A stretch of DNA of 55,500 nt from Clostridium arbusti SL206 (GTDB lineage Bacteria; Bacillota; Clostridia; Clostridiales; Clostridiaceae). Each line of letters starts with the position of its first letter. Position 1 is the stretch's first letter. The stretch lies in contig NZ_BAEV01000012.1 of assembly GCF_000246895.1 (NCBI RefSeq), forward strand, positions 1-55,500. The letters are read 5' to 3'. Under the pieces are notes generated by a model. That model was not told where the DNA came from, ran no database searches, and worked only from the letters and a program-made list of their open reading frames with translations. Shown here piece by piece: positions 17,778 to 26,827 of this stretch. A program made the position numbers and the translations under genes.

Positions 17778-20558
17778 TTAGTCGTTATCAGCAGGTGATG
17801 GGGCACTGCTTTCAGGTTGTTTCATTACTTCATCTGGTGTAAGTGCCTTTTTCTCTCCTGGATACGGTTTATCAAAGCCCTTTGTCGCATACCATACAGC
17901 ATGGTTAAGCATGTTCGCGTTAACAGCATCTGGTGTTGCATGTTTCCCAGAAAATTTATTTTTGTTATTATTTGACCATTCTGTCCACTGTTTCGAAAGG
18001 TCTTTTGCTTCAGATGTTACATTTTGTGTGTTAGACAGTGCTGCCGCATTTGAATTTGCTTGTCCATTCAATGTGTTAAGTGGAATTTGGTTTTGTTCAA
18101 AATTATATGGTGTGAAATCTGGTTTATTCGTGAAGATCTCACTCATCGGCTCTGCGGCGAAGTCGTTTTGGTTCATAGCAGGAATTCCAAGAATTTGTTC
18201 AATACTGCGAACCATGTTAATTATAGTCCAATAGTGGCTATCCGTAATTCCTCTCTTCACCCAAGGGCTAATAACGTAAGCAGGCTGACGATGGCCGTCA
18301 ACGTGGTCTAATCCATTTTGTGCATCATCTTCTGTGATAAAAATAACAGAATCTTTCCAATATGGACTGTGTGAAATCAAGTCAACAATTTTGCCTACGG
18401 CTAAGTCATTGTCAGCAACCATTGCTTGTGGTGTTGGATTGTCTGTTGACGTTCCAGCTGTGTGGTCAGCCATTACCCACATGGTGTTCAATGCTGGCAA
18501 GTCTTTATTTTTTACGTGTTTTTCAAATTCTTGTTTAAAAATTTCAAATCGGTACTGATCTGGAATATTCGTATCAAATGTTGGGAACGGCTTATAGGTA
18601 ATTGGTCCAAGTGACGGAATATCAGATGTAGCCGAATAGTTTCCTACTGGTACATGAAGGTTACCGTTTTGTTGTCCATCAAGAATTTGGTAATCTTTAT
18701 ACCAATCTGTCCAATTTCCATATGGTGCTGAACCTGTAAAGCTTGTTGTATCTTCCCCGAAATTCTCAACAGATTTATGATATTTTTCCGCTTGATCCCA
18801 AAGATGACCTGTAGGGGCATATGCCATGGCATCTCCTGCTCCACCAGGATAACTTTTTACATTTCCAGTATCTGTTTCTTTATCTTCATAGTCTGTATTC
18901 GTTCCTTGCATAACCCATTGATGTCCACTTGCTGATTGGATACCCGAAGTATACATATTATCTAGAAGTGGGAAAGTATTTGCTAATTTATGCAAGTTAG
19001 GAGATACTTTTTGAGGGAACTGCGTTAAAGCTGGTTCACTATTTCCTTTCCCAAGGTCACCTAGTACTTGGTCATACGTTCTGTTTTCTTTTATAATATA
19101 GAATACGTGCTTAATGGTTGAAGGCTCGCCCACTCGTTCAGGCATAGCCACAGGTTTTATATTTTTCCGCGGCTTCGCGTTTAAATCTTTTAAGCCATAC
19201 CAGTTATTGTTAGCGTATACTTGTGTTGTACTTTTAGCTATATCTTGAGGATCAGGAAATGGAATCAATGAAAGAGATCCTTCTTGCGCATAAGAAGAGT
19301 GACCTGTTACCGTAATTCCTTGAATGGTTAGATTACGTGCCGGTCCGCCAGAACCAATTCCATCTGCATTGGCTACTACTAATTTTTTATTAGTAGAATC
19401 CACAGCGATATCCACTGGAAACCATGCGGTTGGTAACAATCCTAATAGTTCAGGCTGGTTATTATTATGTTCATCTTTATTATTGGTTGCGTCAGGAGCT
19501 TTCCAATCATATACGGCAATGGCATTGTCACGACCAAGGCTGACCATTAACTTACCATCTATCACTGTTACAGCGTTTGGTGCAGAACCCTTTGGAGAAT
19601 TTGGATATGGCTTAACGTCAATGGTTTGTATCACATTATTTGTTTTCGTATCAATAACAGAAACAGTATCACTATTTGTGTTTGCAACGAAAACATATTG
19701 ACCTGACTGAGTCATACGTTCTGGCTGTACGCCAATATGAATTGTCTTAATGACCGTGTTAGTAGTAAGATCAACAACAGAAACACTTCCTGTTGAAGTA
19801 GCACCTGTCTTAGGATCCACAACCACTTTCGTTCCTGAAGAATTAACCGTTGTATCGCCTGATTGTGCTTCTCGGCCGCCTTGGTTGGTTACATAAGCGA
19901 TATTCTCATTAACTAAAATACTTGTTGGCGCATTACCTACTGTAACTTTAGTCAATGCACCTGTTTTGGGGTCAAGAATGCCAAGGCTGTTGTCACGGTT
20001 TAGGGCAATTAGCAGCTTGCCTTGTGGAGTAACTCTTATGTCAAGTGGGTTGATATTTCCGCCAACAGTTGCGTTTGGTAAGGAAATACTTTTTTGAATT
20101 GTTGGAGTTCCATCTGTACCGATGGACATCACAACTACTTTCCCTGTGGTTCCGGATGAGCCAGTCGCATAAAGTTGACTCCCATCTGATGAATAAGCTA
20201 ATCCCCACATATGCGAAAGACCTAAATTTACATCTTGTTTAATCATTTTTCCAGACGCCAGATCAACTACGTTAATTCCTTTACCCCCATAATCACTTCT
20301 ACCAACAATTGTTGTAGCCGTTTTTCCATTTGGATTGACGGCGACGGAAATTGGGTTTCCTCCAAATTTAATTTGCGTACCAGCTGGTGTAATCAACTGG
20401 TTAACAGGAGTTTGAACAGAGCCATTCGGCTGTTCTCCTACAAGATTGTATCCAAGCAGACCACTTTGTGCAGCATAAACTCCAGCAGAGCTAAGAAGAA
20501 GAGTACTTAATGTTAATCCAGCTATAAGTTTTTTCTTTTTACTTGATTTTTTTGACAC
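17778..20558 (-). CDS. Secreted YncE-like beta-propeller / phosphoesterase fusion
   Basis: A 926-residue protein with GTG start at 20558 behind GGAG. Signal peptide: lysine-rich start, then LIAGLTLSTLLLSSAGVYA. Residues ~60-430 are a seven-bladed YncE/lactonase-like propeller (repeats such as SVIDTKTNNVIQTIDV). Residues ~480-800 are a phosphoesterase/phospholipase-C-like domain: HVFYIIKENRTYDQVLGD (family nucleophile region), ASGHQWVMQG, ITEDDAQNGLDHVDGHR. The family cleaves phosphate esters outside the cell. Base use is visibly less A/T-rich than the neighbours and closer to Bacillus, suggesting transfer. A TGTTAA array upstream suggests phosphate control. Confidence 0.88.
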   Translation of the reverse strand: MSKKSSKKKKLIAGLTLSTLLLSSAGVYAAQSGLLGYNLVGEQPNGSVQTPVNQLITPAGTQIKFGGNPISVAVNPNGKTATTIVGRSDYGGKGINVVDLASGKMIKQDVNLGLSHMWGLAYSSDGSQLYATGSSGTTGKVVVMSIGTDGTPTIQKSISLPNATVGGNINPLDIRVTPQGKLLIALNRDNSLGILDPKTGALTKVTVGNAPTSILVNENIAYVTNQGGREAQSGDTTVNSSGTKVVVDPKTGATSTGSVSVVDLTTNTVIKTIHIGVQPERMTQSGQYVFVANTNSDTVSVIDTKTNNVIQTIDVKPYPNSPKGSAPNAVTVIDGKLMVSLGRDNAIAVYDWKAPDATNNKDEHNNNQPELLGLLPTAWFPVDIAVDSTNKKLVVANADGIGSGGPARNLTIQGITVTGHSSYAQEGSLSLIPFPDPQDIAKSTTQVYANNNWYGLKDLNAKPRKNIKPVAMPERVGEPSTIKHVFYIIKENRTYDQVLGDLGKGNSEPALTQFPQKVSPNLHKLANTFPLLDNMYTSGIQSASGHQWVMQGTNTDYEDKETDTGNVKSYPGGAGDAMAYAPTGHLWDQAEKYHKSVENFGEDTTSFTGSAPYGNWTDWYKDYQILDGQQNGNLHVPVGNYSATSDIPSLGPITYKPFPTFDTNIPDQYRFEIFKQEFEKHVKNKDLPALNTMWVMADHTAGTSTDNPTPQAMVADNDLAVGKIVDLISHSPYWKDSVIFITEDDAQNGLDHVDGHRQPAYVISPWVKRGITDSHYWTIINMVRSIEQILGIPAMNQNDFAAEPMSEIFTNKPDFTPYNFEQNQIPLNTLNGQANSNAAALSNTQNVTSEAKDLSKQWTEWSNNNKNKFSGKHATPDAVNANMLNHAVWYATKGFDKPYPGEKKALTPDEVMKQPESSAPSPADND

Positions 20559-20606
20559 GTTTTATCATCTCCATTCCCTTTCACACTTAATAAGCTACTC
20601 CCAATT

Positions 20607-20644
20607 TGTTAAGCTACTGCAAAGATAATGTTAAATATTGTTAA
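20607..20644 (-). promoter_or_regulatory. Pho-box-like array upstream of the phosphoesterase
   Basis: On the minus strand four hexamers, TTAACA, TTAACA, TTTGCA, TTAACA, start 10-11 bp apart (plus-strand positions 20639, 20629, 20618, 20607). Bacillus PhoP boxes are TTAACA-like direct repeats separated by 4-6 bp. It ends about 50 nt before the GTG start, where a promoter should be. PhoP itself is not in this window. Confidence 0.65.
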
Positions 20645-20785
20645 TTTACTGAATGGTAGATTTATAAAAATAACCGTTTTTTCTTTGACCTTTACAATAT
20701 TGTAGAAAAATTAAACTCTTTATTCAAATAATATTTGGGAAATTTTTTTATTTTCCTAGTGTTGGAAAGGTGTGTTAAAATAAAA

Positions 20786-20864
20786 AAATAAGCAAGTCTA
20801 CAAACTCTGTAAACTTGCTTATTTTAAGCTTTGGTAGCCACAACGACAATCAAACCCGTAATTT
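20786..20864 (-). repeat. Decayed copy 1 of tRNA-Glu 3' end plus its terminator
   Basis: The terminator stem (AATAAGCAAGTCTAC ... GTAAACTTGCTTATT) is followed at 20832-20864 by a copy of the last ~32 nt of tRNA-Glu with several substitutions, in the same orientation as the intact gene at 35431. The remainder (20866-20935) resembles the integrase-tail-like sequence seen beside copies 2 and 3. It can still act as terminator for the phosphoesterase side only if read leftward. Read as an old attachment-site duplicate. Confidence 0.7.
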
Positions 20865-20943
20865 GTTTTTGTATATTTTTCTGCACTCTCCTATAAATGT
20901 TGATATTACTAGTTTTAATTACTTCTGATTTTTAATCAGCTCC

Positions 20944-22326
20944 CTAATAATAACACACAACAGGAGTACCAGCATTAATATTATCAAATATTGTCTGTGC
21001 TAAATTGTATGGTGAATTTATACAACCGTGAGAACCATTTGTCTTGTATATATCTCCTCCAAAAACACTTCTCCAGTTTGCATCATGTATTCCAATCCCT
21101 CCATTAAAGGGCATCCAATAACTAACTGGAGAACTATAGCCCTCACCTTTTAGAGTAGCATTTTTTTCTTTATATTTTAATCTGTAAATTCCTACGGGTG
21201 TTGCATCATTTAGGCTTACGTTACCTGTAACAACATCACCTTCCACTACCAACGAGCCATTTTTATAAAACCATAGATGTTGCTTTGTCATATCTATTTC
21301 CACATACGTATTTCCAATATCACTGCTGCCTTGAGAGAGCGCTGTTTTACTGTATGCCGGTTTTTTTGTTACTGTTTGTCCTTCTTTTATCGCTTCACTT
21401 AAATCTTTTACTTCTTTGTCAACATTGATTTGCCAACCATAGTCACCACCGCTAATATTTATAGTGTTTCCTGATGATGTATGAAAACTTCTCGCCTTAC
21501 CAGCAGTATTATAAGTATTGGCAAGTGACTCTACATATTCTTTTACTTTTCCCCCATCAAGTATAACATTAAAATTATCATCAACTTTAAGCCACTTATT
21601 TATTATTGAACCATTTAAAATTTCTTTACTGTCTCCAAAATCATAGGTAACTTTTGAAGATACATATTTATTGAGCATGTCCTTAGCTTTGATAACCTTT
21701 TGAGACTTTGAAGTATACTTTGGCGTTATATAACAATTAGAAGACTCCAAATCTATTGTTGATTCCTGCTTAGATATTGCATCTACCACACGTTTAAGTA
21801 AAATATTCTTGTCTATCCTGTTACCTTTAATTTCGTCTACAATCATAAAAGCATTATCTACATATTTGAAGCTGGGTTCTTTAGGTTCAATTATATTGCT
21901 ATCAGCAAGGCCCGATAGATTATCTACTTGTTTTGTTAGTAATCCTTTATCATATGAAATTTCGGCTATCATGTTGGAATGTTTTTTACTAAAAAACATT
22001 GAAGGCCACTTCAAAGGATTCTGTTCATCTTTGATACTCTTAAATTGTTCGTCAGATTTATACTTTAAATTAATATCACCTGCATTAATTTGTTCTTTCT
22101 TGCCACCTCGCTCTTTTATATTCAAAGAATATGTATTCAACTCAGATGTCATTTGTGCTTTAATTTCTTCCACTGTTTTACCTGATACATCAGTACCGTT
22201 AATTTTAGAACCAAAATATAGATGATTCATAAAATATATTGAAAACATAAAATATACAGTAAATAAAGTACAGAGACAAACTATTATTCCTGCAGTAATT
22301 TTATTACACCTATTTATAATTTTCAT
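20944..22326 (-). CDS. L,D-transpeptidase (YkuD) with peptidoglycan-binding domain
   Basis: A 460-residue protein that cross-links peptidoglycan outside the membrane. Order: N-terminal signal anchor (TAGIIVCLCTLFTVYFMF), a VanW/PG_binding_4-like region (GTDVSGKTVEEIK; repeated further on), and the YkuD domain from ~340 (YVEIDMTKQHLWFYKNG). The catalytic motif is GIHDANW ... SHGCINSP, with His433 and Cys435. GAGGAG precedes the ATG. It is flanked by att-like copy 1 on the left and the 22.5-kb repeat module upstream. Length is normal. Confidence 0.92.
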   Translation of the reverse strand: MKIINRCNKITAGIIVCLCTLFTVYFMFSIYFMNHLYFGSKINGTDVSGKTVEEIKAQMTSELNTYSLNIKERGGKKEQINAGDINLKYKSDEQFKSIKDEQNPLKWPSMFFSKKHSNMIAEISYDKGLLTKQVDNLSGLADSNIIEPKEPSFKYVDNAFMIVDEIKGNRIDKNILLKRVVDAISKQESTIDLESSNCYITPKYTSKSQKVIKAKDMLNKYVSSKVTYDFGDSKEILNGSIINKWLKVDDNFNVILDGGKVKEYVESLANTYNTAGKARSFHTSSGNTINISGGDYGWQINVDKEVKDLSEAIKEGQTVTKKPAYSKTALSQGSSDIGNTYVEIDMTKQHLWFYKNGSLVVEGDVVTGNVSLNDATPVGIYRLKYKEKNATLKGEGYSSPVSYWMPFNGGIGIHDANWRSVFGGDIYKTNGSHGCINSPYNLAQTIFDNINAGTPVVCYY

Positions 22327-22545
22327 AGCATCTTCTCCTCGTCTTTAAAACTAGTTTTTAGTAGTTTTTTGTTACAACCTTTTCTAAAGATAATTATTAT
22401 ATGTATCTTTTATTAACTAAAAAAATTTTTCTCGATTTATAATTTTAGTTCTGTAAAATAAAAGTTTATATTTGTAATACTTTAAAGAAATAAATATGGC
22501 ATATAAACTTAAATCTTGTCAACAATTCTAGTTATCATCTAACTT

Positions 22546-22792
22546 ATAATTACAGACATAATTATTTTTAGACAAAATATACTTGTAGAATATAATTTAT
22601 TACTCTAATAAATTATATCATCGTTCATTATAATATTACATATTATTCTAATAATATTTTTCATAAAATATATAATATATTAATTATTTACATACAAAAA
22701 AGGACTTCTAAAATCTCGGAAATCCTAATAATAGTATGATAAATAGATTCAAATTTTCGAACAATGGTTTTGCTTTAAGGCAAATTATATGT
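22546..22792. repeat. ~230-bp repeated module, left copy
   Basis: Strongly similar to 35068-35288. Shared blocks include CAAAATATACTTGTAGAATAT-like, ACATATTATTCTAATAATAT, a hairpin (AGGACTTC / GAAaTCCT, 22702-22726) and a tRNA-like tail containing GATTCAAAT and AACAATGGTTTTGCTTTA. It accounts for most of the 22327-22818 gap. No coding potential is visible; it is probably the edge of a decayed integrated element. Confidence 0.6.
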
Positions 22793-22818
22793 TATTTCTT
22801 GTATCAATATTGATTATA

Positions 22819-23775
22819 TTAAAATCCCCGTAAAAGTGTTTCTTCTATATCAAGTTCTTGAAAGAGCCTTGATATAACTTCCTCATAATCACGTAATCTA
22901 TCTGCCTTTCTTATTTTCTTAGCATACTTATCACTCTCTGCAAACAGATGTATCATATAAAACCAAAATTCTTTCATTTTAAATAATACATTTCTATCTC
23001 CAGAAAGGATTTCCTGATAGCCTGCATAAACTGCATGGTGAAATGCCTTAATCACCTGCTTATCTATGACATGATTATTCTTAATTTCTCCTATTAATGC
23101 TGGATTTGCAATAAGGCCTCGACCTAGCATTACTGCATCTAAACTTGGATACATTTCTGCCAATTCCCTATAGTCCTTCGCATTAAAAATGTCACCATTA
23201 TAGCAAACAGGATTTTTACTTAATGCTAGTGCATCTTTAAACACCTCCATATTCGGCTTGTTCTTGTAAAAGTCCGTTTGTATTCTTGGATGAATGATAA
23301 TCTCCTCTAGAGGATACTTGTTAAAGATTTCAATCAGCTCATAAAATTCATCTGAAGAATCCTTTCCGATTCTTGTCTTTATGGAAATCTTCGTTGATAG
23401 CTTTGAAAATATATCCTCTAAAAATTCATCCAGCTGTTCTCTTTGTGCAAGAAATCCTGAGCCTTTATGTTTTGCAACAACTGTACCAGATGGACAGCCC
23501 AAGTTTAAATTAATCTCATCATAACCAAACTTAGTTAACTCGTTCACCGTACGAATGAAATACTCAGCATTATTCGCAAGTATTTGAGGAACCACTGGCA
23601 GTCCTTGATTGTGCTCAGGTAATATATCATTTAATTCTCTCGAAGTAAAACCCTTGTTACTAGTTGGTGAAATAAAGGGGATAAAGTATTTGTCAATTTG
23701 TCCAAAAAAAGTTTGATGCGCATTTCTATATATATATCCAGTAACACCTTCTAACGGTGCAAAATAGTATTTCAT
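22819..23775 (-). CDS. tRNA-dihydrouridine synthase
   Basis: A 318-residue TIM-barrel flavoprotein that reduces uridines in the tRNA D-loop with NADPH/FMN. Seen: APLEGVTGYIYR at the N-terminus, NLNLGCPSGTVVAKHKGSGF with the catalytic Cys, KTRIGKD, and CYNGDIF, VMLGRGLIANPAL in the FMN phosphate site. GAGGAG lies before the ATG. A monocistronic gene inside the tRNA-Glu-bounded mosaic. Confidence 0.93.
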   Translation of the reverse strand: MKYYFAPLEGVTGYIYRNAHQTFFGQIDKYFIPFISPTSNKGFTSRELNDILPEHNQGLPVVPQILANNAEYFIRTVNELTKFGYDEINLNLGCPSGTVVAKHKGSGFLAQREQLDEFLEDIFSKLSTKISIKTRIGKDSSDEFYELIEIFNKYPLEEIIIHPRIQTDFYKNKPNMEVFKDALALSKNPVCYNGDIFNAKDYRELAEMYPSLDAVMLGRGLIANPALIGEIKNNHVIDKQVIKAFHHAVYAGYQEILSGDRNVLFKMKEFWFYMIHLFAESDKYAKKIRKADRLRDYEEVISRLFQELDIEETLLRGF

Positions 23776-24047
23776 ATTATAAGACTCCTCATTATAAGTA
23801 ATTTTACATCTATTGTATCCAACAAATATATTTTTGTATAGTAGTCTAATTTATTAAATGAAATTTCTTCACCTGCATTTCTTAAACCTTAAAAATACAA
23901 TTTCTTAGATATTCTATACTCTTCCTGTATCAAAATATCTAGATATTTTTTATCTCTCAAATCAATATCCCAATTAAAGCTAATTGACTTCAATCGCATA
24001 GTTTCAGAAAAATTTCTTGTTATGTATAGGAAAACTTAACAAAAATT
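23776..24047. other. Intergenic stretch with a short possible gene remnant
   Basis: Minus-strand frame 23890-24000 reads MRLKSISFNWDIDLRDKKYL and continues for 17 residues to a stop, with no clear RBS. I do not recognise it and treat it as a relic or chance frame. Nothing else is visible. Confidence 0.25.
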
Positions 24048-24080
24048 GAAAAACCCACGACATTTCTGTTCGTGAGTTTC
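24048..24080 (-). terminator. Terminator of the carbonic anhydrase gene
   Basis: Stem AACTCACGA / TCGTGGGTT on the minus strand, followed by TTTTCAATTTTTG. Confidence 0.75.
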
Positions 24081-24102
24081 ATAATTGAATATTTTGATAT
24101 AG

Positions 24103-24663
24103 CTATTCATATCCATTAACAACAACTTCTAATTTTCCTGTTTCTGGATCTATTATTAGACCATGTATTTTTATATCCTTAGGCATTAGAGGATGATTTT
24201 TTATGGATTCCACACTCTCTTTAATAGATTCTTCTACAGAATCAAAACCATGCAACCATTTTTTTATATCAATTCCTGCATTACATAAAGTTGTTATAAC
24301 CTCTTTGGAGATACCTCTCTCTATTGCTTTTTCTAAAATTTTGTCTCCATTTAAGTTACTCATACCACAACCATAATGTCCAATTACTAATACTTCATCC
24401 GCTTTGAATTCATAAACAGCAACCACAATACTTCTTATTATACTTCCAAATGGATGCATTATAGAAGCACCAGCATTCTTAATAAGCTTAACATCACCAT
24501 TTTTAAGGTTTAGTGCCTTTGGAAGAAGCTCTGTTAATCTAGTATCCATGCATGACAAAATTACTAACTTCTTATTTGGTTCTTTTGATGTCCTATACTT
24601 AACATATTCTTTATTTTCTACAAAGAATCTATTATAGTCTAATATTTCTTGTAACTTGCTCAT
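24103..24663 (-). CDS. Beta-class carbonic anhydrase
   Basis: A 186-residue beta-CA. Zinc site: Cys38 with the Asp40/Arg42 dyad (SCMDTRL), His96 and Cys99 (GHYGCGM). It interconverts CO2 and bicarbonate in the cytosol. AGGAGG precedes the ATG and a terminator follows. It lies ~2 kb from the CO dehydrogenase locus but across att-like copy 2, so functional linkage to CO metabolism is plausible but not shown. Confidence 0.92.
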   Translation of the reverse strand: MSKLQEILDYNRFFVENKEYVKYRTSKEPNKKLVILSCMDTRLTELLPKALNLKNGDVKLIKNAGASIMHPFGSIIRSIVVAVYEFKADEVLVIGHYGCGMSNLNGDKILEKAIERGISKEVITTLCNAGIDIKKWLHGFDSVEESIKESVESIKNHPLMPKDIKIHGLIIDPETGKLEVVVNGYE

Positions 24664-24819
24664 TATATCCTCCTAAAGTTTTATAGTATTAGATTTATTA
24701 TAGCACAGTAGCTAAATATAACAATTTATAAATGCGTTCAGAACCTGGTTTATATGAAATTATCTCACGATGATTAAGATATATAAGCTAAACTCTATTC
24801 ATAAGACTCTGGTACATGT

Positions 24820-24993
24820 TTTATCGTTCCACAGAAATCCATATCATGTGCAAACATACTACCTTGAACCAATGGTTTTGCTTTATAGCAAACTACAATT
24901 TTCTAAAATCCACTGTAAGCATTAGTATTACTAGCTTTACTACCTACTGCCTTCTGACAGAAACTAGAGTTTTCTAAAACTAATGTAGGGAAA
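24820..24993. other. Repeat-derived sequence left of att copy 2
   Basis: Contains CCAATGGTTTTGCTTTATAGC and a decayed version of the integrase-tail sequence, as also found left of the intact tRNA gene (35240-35385). It supports repeated insertion at the same site. The rest of 24664-24819 shows nothing I can name. Confidence 0.45.
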
Positions 24994-24994
24994 T

Positions 24995-25077
24995 AAAAAA
25001 ATAAGCCAGTCTACAAACTCTGTAAACTGGCTTATTTAAAGCTTTGGTAGCCCCAACGGGAATCGAACCCGTGATTT
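24995..25077 (-). repeat. Near-perfect copy 2 of tRNA-Glu 3' end plus terminator
   Basis: From the terminator stem through the last 32 nt of the tRNA (tail at 25045-25077), this matches the intact locus at ~35382-35462 with about one substitution and one A-run difference. Identity stops inside the tRNA just after the T arm (GTGATT), as expected for an attachment core embedded in a tRNA 3' end. Direct orientation. Confidence 0.8.
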
Positions 25078-25081
25078 GTTT

Positions 25082-25204
25082 TTATATATTTTTATTTTTC
25101 TGCACTTTCCTATAAATGTTGATATTACTAGCTTTCCTTACTTCTGCTTTCTGGGCGAAACTATAGCTATCTGAAACTTTTGTGGGAAAAGTGTGGGAAA
25201 ATTT
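25082..25204 (-). pseudogene. Integrase-tail-like remnant next to att copy 2
   Basis: A minus-strand frame reads KFSHTFPTKVSDSYSFAQKA and continues to a stop at 25082, immediately before the tRNA-end copy. The same frame is partly kept at 33264-33390. Position beside att-like cores suggests the 3' end of a tyrosine-integrase gene, but the sequence alone is too short to prove that. Confidence 0.4.
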
Positions 25205-25508
25205 AATAAATATTTCAAAACAACTTACAACACTATTTGCTTATATTTTTTCATTATCATTAATTAATTAAATTTCCATGTAAAATATTTCTGCTGGTTG
25301 GCTTATCAAGTAACAATCAATGTCATCTGCAATTTTCCATTTTCTATTAATTGTTTAAGATATTTTTTTGTTAGATATCGTATATCTATTAAATTTAAAG
25401 AATCATCTATTTCTTTTTTTATTTTATGAGCGTTACAAATTTCCAATATTCTACTTTGTATATATTCCACTTTATCTTAATAGGATATTTGGTCTTTTGA
25501 ATGAAAGA

Positions 25509-25700
25509 CTATGTATTTCTCAGATAACATTTCAAATCTATTTTAAAACTTTCAATGCTAATCCTATAAATCTCTCCACTATAGTAATCATACGTTAATA
25601 AACCTTCATTATTCTTATCGATTATCTTAGCATAATATAAATAATTACTTATTATCTCTACTTCATTTATATCTAATTCTTCAAACGGTACAACTTCCAT
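25509..25700 (-). CDS. Small hypothetical protein or gene remnant
   Basis: A 63-residue frame, MEVVPFEELDINEVEIISNY onward, with protein-like composition but no RBS. In-frame sequence continues upstream as KDSIWYIDFKSQTK without a start; a one-base deletion would connect it to an ATG near 25744. More likely the end of a decayed gene than an intact one. Family not recognised. Confidence 0.25.
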   Translation of the reverse strand: MEVVPFEELDINEVEIISNYLYYAKIIDKNNEGLLTYDYYSGEIYRISIESFKIDLKCYLRNT

Positions 25701-25802
25701 TTTGGTTTGACTCTTAAAATCAATGTACCATATAGAGTCCTTTCATTCCTTATTTTCTAAGGAGTGCATTAGTTGGAATTGGATTTGGAATTTTACCCAT
25801 GA

Positions 25803-25907
25803 TATATGCTTATTGACAAGTATATAAAGTTCTATAATGAAGAAAGAATTCATGGGAGCTTAAATTGTTTAAGTCCAAATGATTTTATAAGAAAATCTAT
25901 AAATTAG
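25803..25907 (+). pseudogene. C-terminal relic of an IS3-family transposase
   Basis: Reads YIKFYNEERIHGSLNCLSPN then DFIRKSIN and a TAG stop. This is the typical end of the IS3-family DDE transposase (YNxxRxHxxLxxxxP). Only ~35 codons remain. It lies between att copy 2 and the CO dehydrogenase locus. Confidence 0.7.
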
Positions 25908-26155
25908 TTAACATTCGTTAGCTTTTGTGGAAATAAAGAGGTCAATCCGAAAATATAAATGAAATCTTAACTTTCAAATTACAACTCTTATTAATTCAAT
26001 CTTATCCACAGGTTAAAAAAATCCGACCATTAAGATGTTGTTGACAATGAACCATTCCAGTATTACAATATCAATATTTAAATACTGATATTATCTATTT
26101 GTATAAAGCAGATGGAAAAGGAAATTAAAGTAGTTATTTTAAATGGAGGATATAT

Positions 26156-26632
26156 ATGAACGAAACATTTGATTTCAATATTGTTGATAGTATTATTAAT
26201 GAGCTTGGATGTAAGAAAAGTGCAATTATTTCTATCTTGCAGAGTGTACAGGAGCATTATCGGTACCTGCCAAAAGAGATTTTTCCATATCTCTCAAAAA
26301 AACTTAGCATAAGTAAAGCTGAGATCTATAGTGTGGCCACATTTTATAAGAACTTTTCACTGAAACCAAAAGGTAAGTATGTAATAAAAGTTTGTGATGG
26401 TACTGCCTGCCATGTTAGAAAATCAATTCCTATACTTAACAGAATGCGTAGAGAATTAGATCTATCTTCAGAAAAAGCTACAACCGATGATCTAATCTTT
26501 ACTGTAGAAACTGTATCCTGTCTTGGTGCATGCGGGCTGGCTCCCGTATTGACTGTAAATGATAAGGTATACCCTGCTATGACACCAGATAAAGCCGCTG
26601 ACCTTTTGAAAGAACTAAAGATTAAACAATAA
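26156..26632 (+). CDS. NuoE-like [2Fe-2S] thioredoxin-fold subunit (HydC/HndA type)
   Basis: A 158-residue protein of the 24-kDa NuoE family. The four cluster ligands are visible: CDGTAC near residues 82-87 and CLGACG near 123-128. The N-terminal helical part (AIISILQSVQEHYRYLP) is typical. These subunits pass electrons between NADH-binding NuoF/HydB and downstream centres. GGAGG precedes the ATG. It is transcribed toward the cooC end of the CO dehydrogenase operon, so the NuoE and NuoF partners are encoded at opposite ends and on opposite strands, unusual for HydC/HydB pairs. It likely belongs to the same complex. Confidence 0.9.
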   Translation: MNETFDFNIVDSIINELGCKKSAIISILQSVQEHYRYLPKEIFPYLSKKLSISKAEIYSVATFYKNFSLKPKGKYVIKVCDGTACHVRKSIPILNRMRRELDLSSEKATTDDLIFTVETVSCLGACGLAPVLTVNDKVYPAMTPDKAADLLKELKIKQ

Positions 26633-26673
26633 AATAGACCAGTTATTCATTTCAAACTACATAATAAATATTA

Positions 26674-26733
26674 AATCTAATTTTCAGTACAATAATGATA
26701 GTTGAAATTTATTATTGTATTGAAAATTAGATT
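26674..26733. terminator. Bidirectional terminator between nuoE-like gene and cooC
   Basis: Arms AATCTAATTTTCA / TGAAAATTAGATT plus inner TACAATAAT / ATTATTGTA form a long stem between the two convergent genes. A short T-rich run follows. Confidence 0.65.
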
Positions 26734-26827
26734 CTTTATACATAAATTATTTAACCAATTGTCAGCATGTATTATCTTATGAGTATAATATTCTAGATAA
26801 TCAAGTAACTGGTTAAAAATTTTAATA

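Noticed and set aside
25368-25598. 76-residue plus-strand frame, Phe/Tyr-rich
   Set aside because: Low-complexity A/T-rich translation with no RBS; overlaps another weak frame.
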